From Synechocystis sp. PCC 6714 (GTDB lineage Bacteria; Cyanobacteriota; Cyanobacteriia; Cyanobacteriales; Microcystaceae): a stretch of 64,000 nt of DNA. The position numbers were made by a program, and so were the translations under genes. The stretch's first letter is position 1, and each line of letters starts with the position of its first letter. Below are positions 62,443 through 64,000 of this stretch, piece after piece. The notes under the pieces were generated by a model. It saw nothing but the letters and a program-made list of their open reading frames with translations, was not told the origin of the DNA and searched no databases. The stretch is taken from positions 1,426,001 to 1,490,000 of the forward strand of contig NZ_CP007542.1 in NCBI RefSeq assembly GCF_000478825.2, written 5' to 3'.

Positions 62443-62823
62443 TCAAATTTCCATTGCTTGATAGGTATAAAACTGTTTCATTATGCCAATGGTTTGAAAC
62501 TCGTAAGTGGGCAAGGGATCCGGCAAAGCTAGGGTGGTTTGGTAAATGCTAAATAGCAAGAAATTTTGTTGATTGGTAGTTTGGGCGATGACCTGCTTAA
62601 TTTGCGGTTGTCCCACATCCACCAGGGTTTTGCAATAACTCTGGACAAAGCCACCAAAATCCGCCGGTGCTTGGGGGCAAATCTCCGTTTTTAGGTAAAT
62701 GCTGAGGGTTTCCACCGCATAATGTTCATAGTCTGGTTTGCCAGGATTGCCGATCGCCATCAAAGCACCGCTGGCCAACATCATCACTCCCCCTATCGCC
62801 CCAAACACCGATAACACTCTCAT
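62443..62823 (-). CDS. DUF4359 family protein
   Basis: The 126-residue product has an N-terminal hydrophobic segment (LSVFGAIGGVMMLASGALMA) followed by GNPGKPDYEHYAVETLSIYL and two cysteines (EICPQ, SYCKTL) that could form a disulfide. This is the pattern of DUF4359, a cyanobacterial family of unknown function, probably membrane-anchored. Its ATG overlaps the stop of the pentapeptide gene by one base (TGATG), implying translational coupling. Confidence 0.75.
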   Translation of the reverse strand: MRVLSVFGAIGGVMMLASGALMAIGNPGKPDYEHYAVETLSIYLKTEICPQAPADFGGFVQSYCKTLVDVGQPQIKQVIAQTTNQQNFLLFSIYQTTLALPDPLPTYEFQTIGIMKQFYTYQAMEI

Positions 62824-63785
62824 CAGGGATGCACACTCCCATCGGGCATAATTGTTTTCGCCAAGTTTATGCTGCTAATATGACTATTCTGAAAATTGAC
62901 ATTGCGTAGGTCCGCCCCCCGTAAAGAGGCATCAACTAAATTCGCCCCCCGGAGTATGGCCCCGGCTAATAAAGCTTTTTCCATCAAAGCATACTCAAAA
63001 TTAGCATTCTGGAAATTAGCTCCCTGGAAAATGGTGCCCCGCAGAGCGCAACCGGCACAGTTAATCTGCTCCTTATTGGGGAGAGCTTTAAGGTGAATTT
63101 CCGATAGATTAATCAAACTGAGGTTAACTTCCTTCATTAATGCCCTGCTTAAATTCGCCCCTTTCAAATTAGCTTGACTGAGGTCGGCTCCCTGGAGAAA
63201 AGCTTCCTCCACTGTGCCGTGACGTAATTGGGCTTGACTTAGATTCACCTTATACAAATTTGCATGGTCAAAGTTGGCCTTACGAAAATCCGCTCCACTT
63301 AGGTCCGCCCGACTAAAATTAGCCTCCGCCAGATCAACTCGAGTGAGATCGGCTCCACTTAAATCTGCCCGACTGAAATTAACCGCTTCTAGGGTTACTC
63401 CTTGGAAATCAGTTTCCACCAAGTTAGCCCCTTCTAGATTTGTCCGTATCAGCCGGGCTTGTTTGAGCTTGGCATAGGCTAAATTGGCTCCACTGAGGTC
63501 ACAATCGGTTAAGTCCGACCAACTAAGGTCTGAGTAACTTAAATCTATGCCAGTCAGGTCTGACCCAACGAATTTTACTCCCATCAAACGGCCATGGCTT
63601 AGGTTAGTACGCCGTAGCTGGGCCCGGGATAAATTGCTGCCGCTGAGGTTGCCATATTCCAGCAGGGCCCGGTTGAGGATAATACCTGCTAGATCGGACT
63701 GGATTAAATCGGCGTGATGTAGTTCAATGCGGCTAAAATCCCTAGTGCCTTGGCCATATTGCCAAAGAAGTTGCTCAGTTTCCAT
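62823..63785 (-). CDS. Pentapeptide repeat protein
   Basis: The 320-residue protein is mostly a run of A(D/N)LXX pentapeptides (for example LSGADLTRVDLAEANFSRAD), which fold as a right-handed quadrilateral beta-helix. The pattern is interrupted near residue 235 by KALPNKEQINCAGCALRG with a CxxC. No signal peptide is present. It is translationally coupled to the DUF4359 gene. The function of cyanobacterial pentapeptide proteins is mostly unknown. Confidence 0.9.
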   Translation of the reverse strand: METEQLLWQYGQGTRDFSRIELHHADLIQSDLAGIILNRALLEYGNLSGSNLSRAQLRRTNLSHGRLMGVKFVGSDLTGIDLSYSDLSWSDLTDCDLSGANLAYAKLKQARLIRTNLEGANLVETDFQGVTLEAVNFSRADLSGADLTRVDLAEANFSRADLSGADFRKANFDHANLYKVNLSQAQLRHGTVEEAFLQGADLSQANLKGANLSRALMKEVNLSLINLSEIHLKALPNKEQINCAGCALRGTIFQGANFQNANFEYALMEKALLAGAILRGANLVDASLRGADLRNVNFQNSHISSINLAKTIMPDGSVHP

Positions 63786-63916
63786 TGTGTCCTAACGGTG
63801 GTGGGAGGGGAAAGCAAAGCTGTGTATTCTGATGATTCAGACATAAACCAACTCTGGGGGCATTGTGCCCAAAAAAGCTGGCTTACCGACACACCCAACG
63901 GAAAAAAGCACTGGTT

Positions 63917-64000
63917 CTAGGCGGCAGAAGTATGCCAATGGAGATAGGGCAATTTTTCGGTGGTGGCTGCAATTTTCCGCTGATTTTGCACCAGTTGGCC
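63917..64000 (-). CDS. Possible C-terminal end of a gene entering from the right edge
   Basis: On the minus strand the frame from base 64000 reads GQLVQNQRKIAATTEKLPYL and ends HWHTSAA with a TAG at 63919-63917. The composition is protein-like and the spacing to the pentapeptide gene (131 bp) is normal, but only 27 codons are visible and no family can be named. Confidence 0.35.
   Translation of the reverse strand, partial: GQLVQNQRKIAATTEKLPYLHWHTSAA

Noticed and set aside
63704-63898. Minus-strand 64-codon frame upstream of the pentapeptide gene
   Set aside because: It overlaps the real start of the pentapeptide protein in another frame and has no recognisable features.

Overview
The window reads as chromosomal DNA of a unicellular cyanobacterium of the genus Synechocystis. 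The octamer GCGATCGC (the cyanobacterial HIP1 palindrome) is scattered through most genes, and the gene set (cph1-rcp1, phaA-phaB, the FHA-domain adenylate cyclase, a red/green cyanobacteriochrome kinase, nadM/nudix-nadV, glcD) is that of Synechocystis sp. PCC 6803. From memory the proteins differ at scattered positions from PCC 6803 and some local gene orders differ, so a close relative such as the PCC 6714 lineage is more likely than PCC 6803 itself. This identification is recall plus inference; no search was run.

Layout. 1-24.7 kb is ordinary cyanobacterial core DNA: the end of a gamma-glutamylcyclotransferase-like gene, the phytochrome pair cph1/rcp1, a diverged proA paralogue, a two-gene membrane operon, the PHB synthesis pair phaA/phaB, a glutathione peroxidase, a cAMP-forming cyclase, serA, prmA, a glycosyltransferase, a TetR regulator, a large GAF-rich histidine kinase, mrp, an M16 protease, a DUF2256 mini-gene, ribD and a DUF938 methyltransferase.

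24.99-38.4 kb is a long block of minus-strand genes and the most unusual part. In transcription order it encodes a VWA-like lipoprotein, a four-helix membrane protein, a tubulin/FtsZ-like GTPase, a Uma2-type nuclease, an MNT/HEPN toxin-antitoxin pair, a 1076-residue protein with actin/Hsp70 ATPase motifs, and four proteins (two membrane-anchored, two with coiled coils) that share a repeated C-terminal module. An actin-fold and a tubulin-fold protein in one cluster with envelope proteins suggests an undescribed filament or membrane-remodelling system. Its middle is AT-rich and lacks full HIP1 octamers for about 8.6 kb, which suggests acquisition.

38.5-45.5 kb holds an aldo/keto reductase, a structured non-coding RNA candidate, an AI-2E family transporter, IS debris and the NAD salvage operon (nadM-nudix, nadV and a small gene), followed by a membrane-anchored TPR protein. 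45.6-56.7 kb is accessory: a decayed ISY100-like element, a histidine kinase fragment, a TIGR03032-GNAT-TPR-OGT fusion glycosyltransferase next to a 1535-residue RTX adhesin with three arrays of five repeats, and an IS200-type remnant. 56.8-64 kb returns to metabolic genes: a Tat-exported flavin amine oxidase, a radical SAM gene broken by one in-frame stop, DUF3082, glcD, a PQ-loop protein, a decayed second copy of the glcD 3' part, DUF4359 and a pentapeptide repeat protein.

Four copies of a 95-bp TA-flanked miniature transposable element occur in the window. Two of them sit inside the decayed glcD copy, where the intact glcD shows the empty sites.
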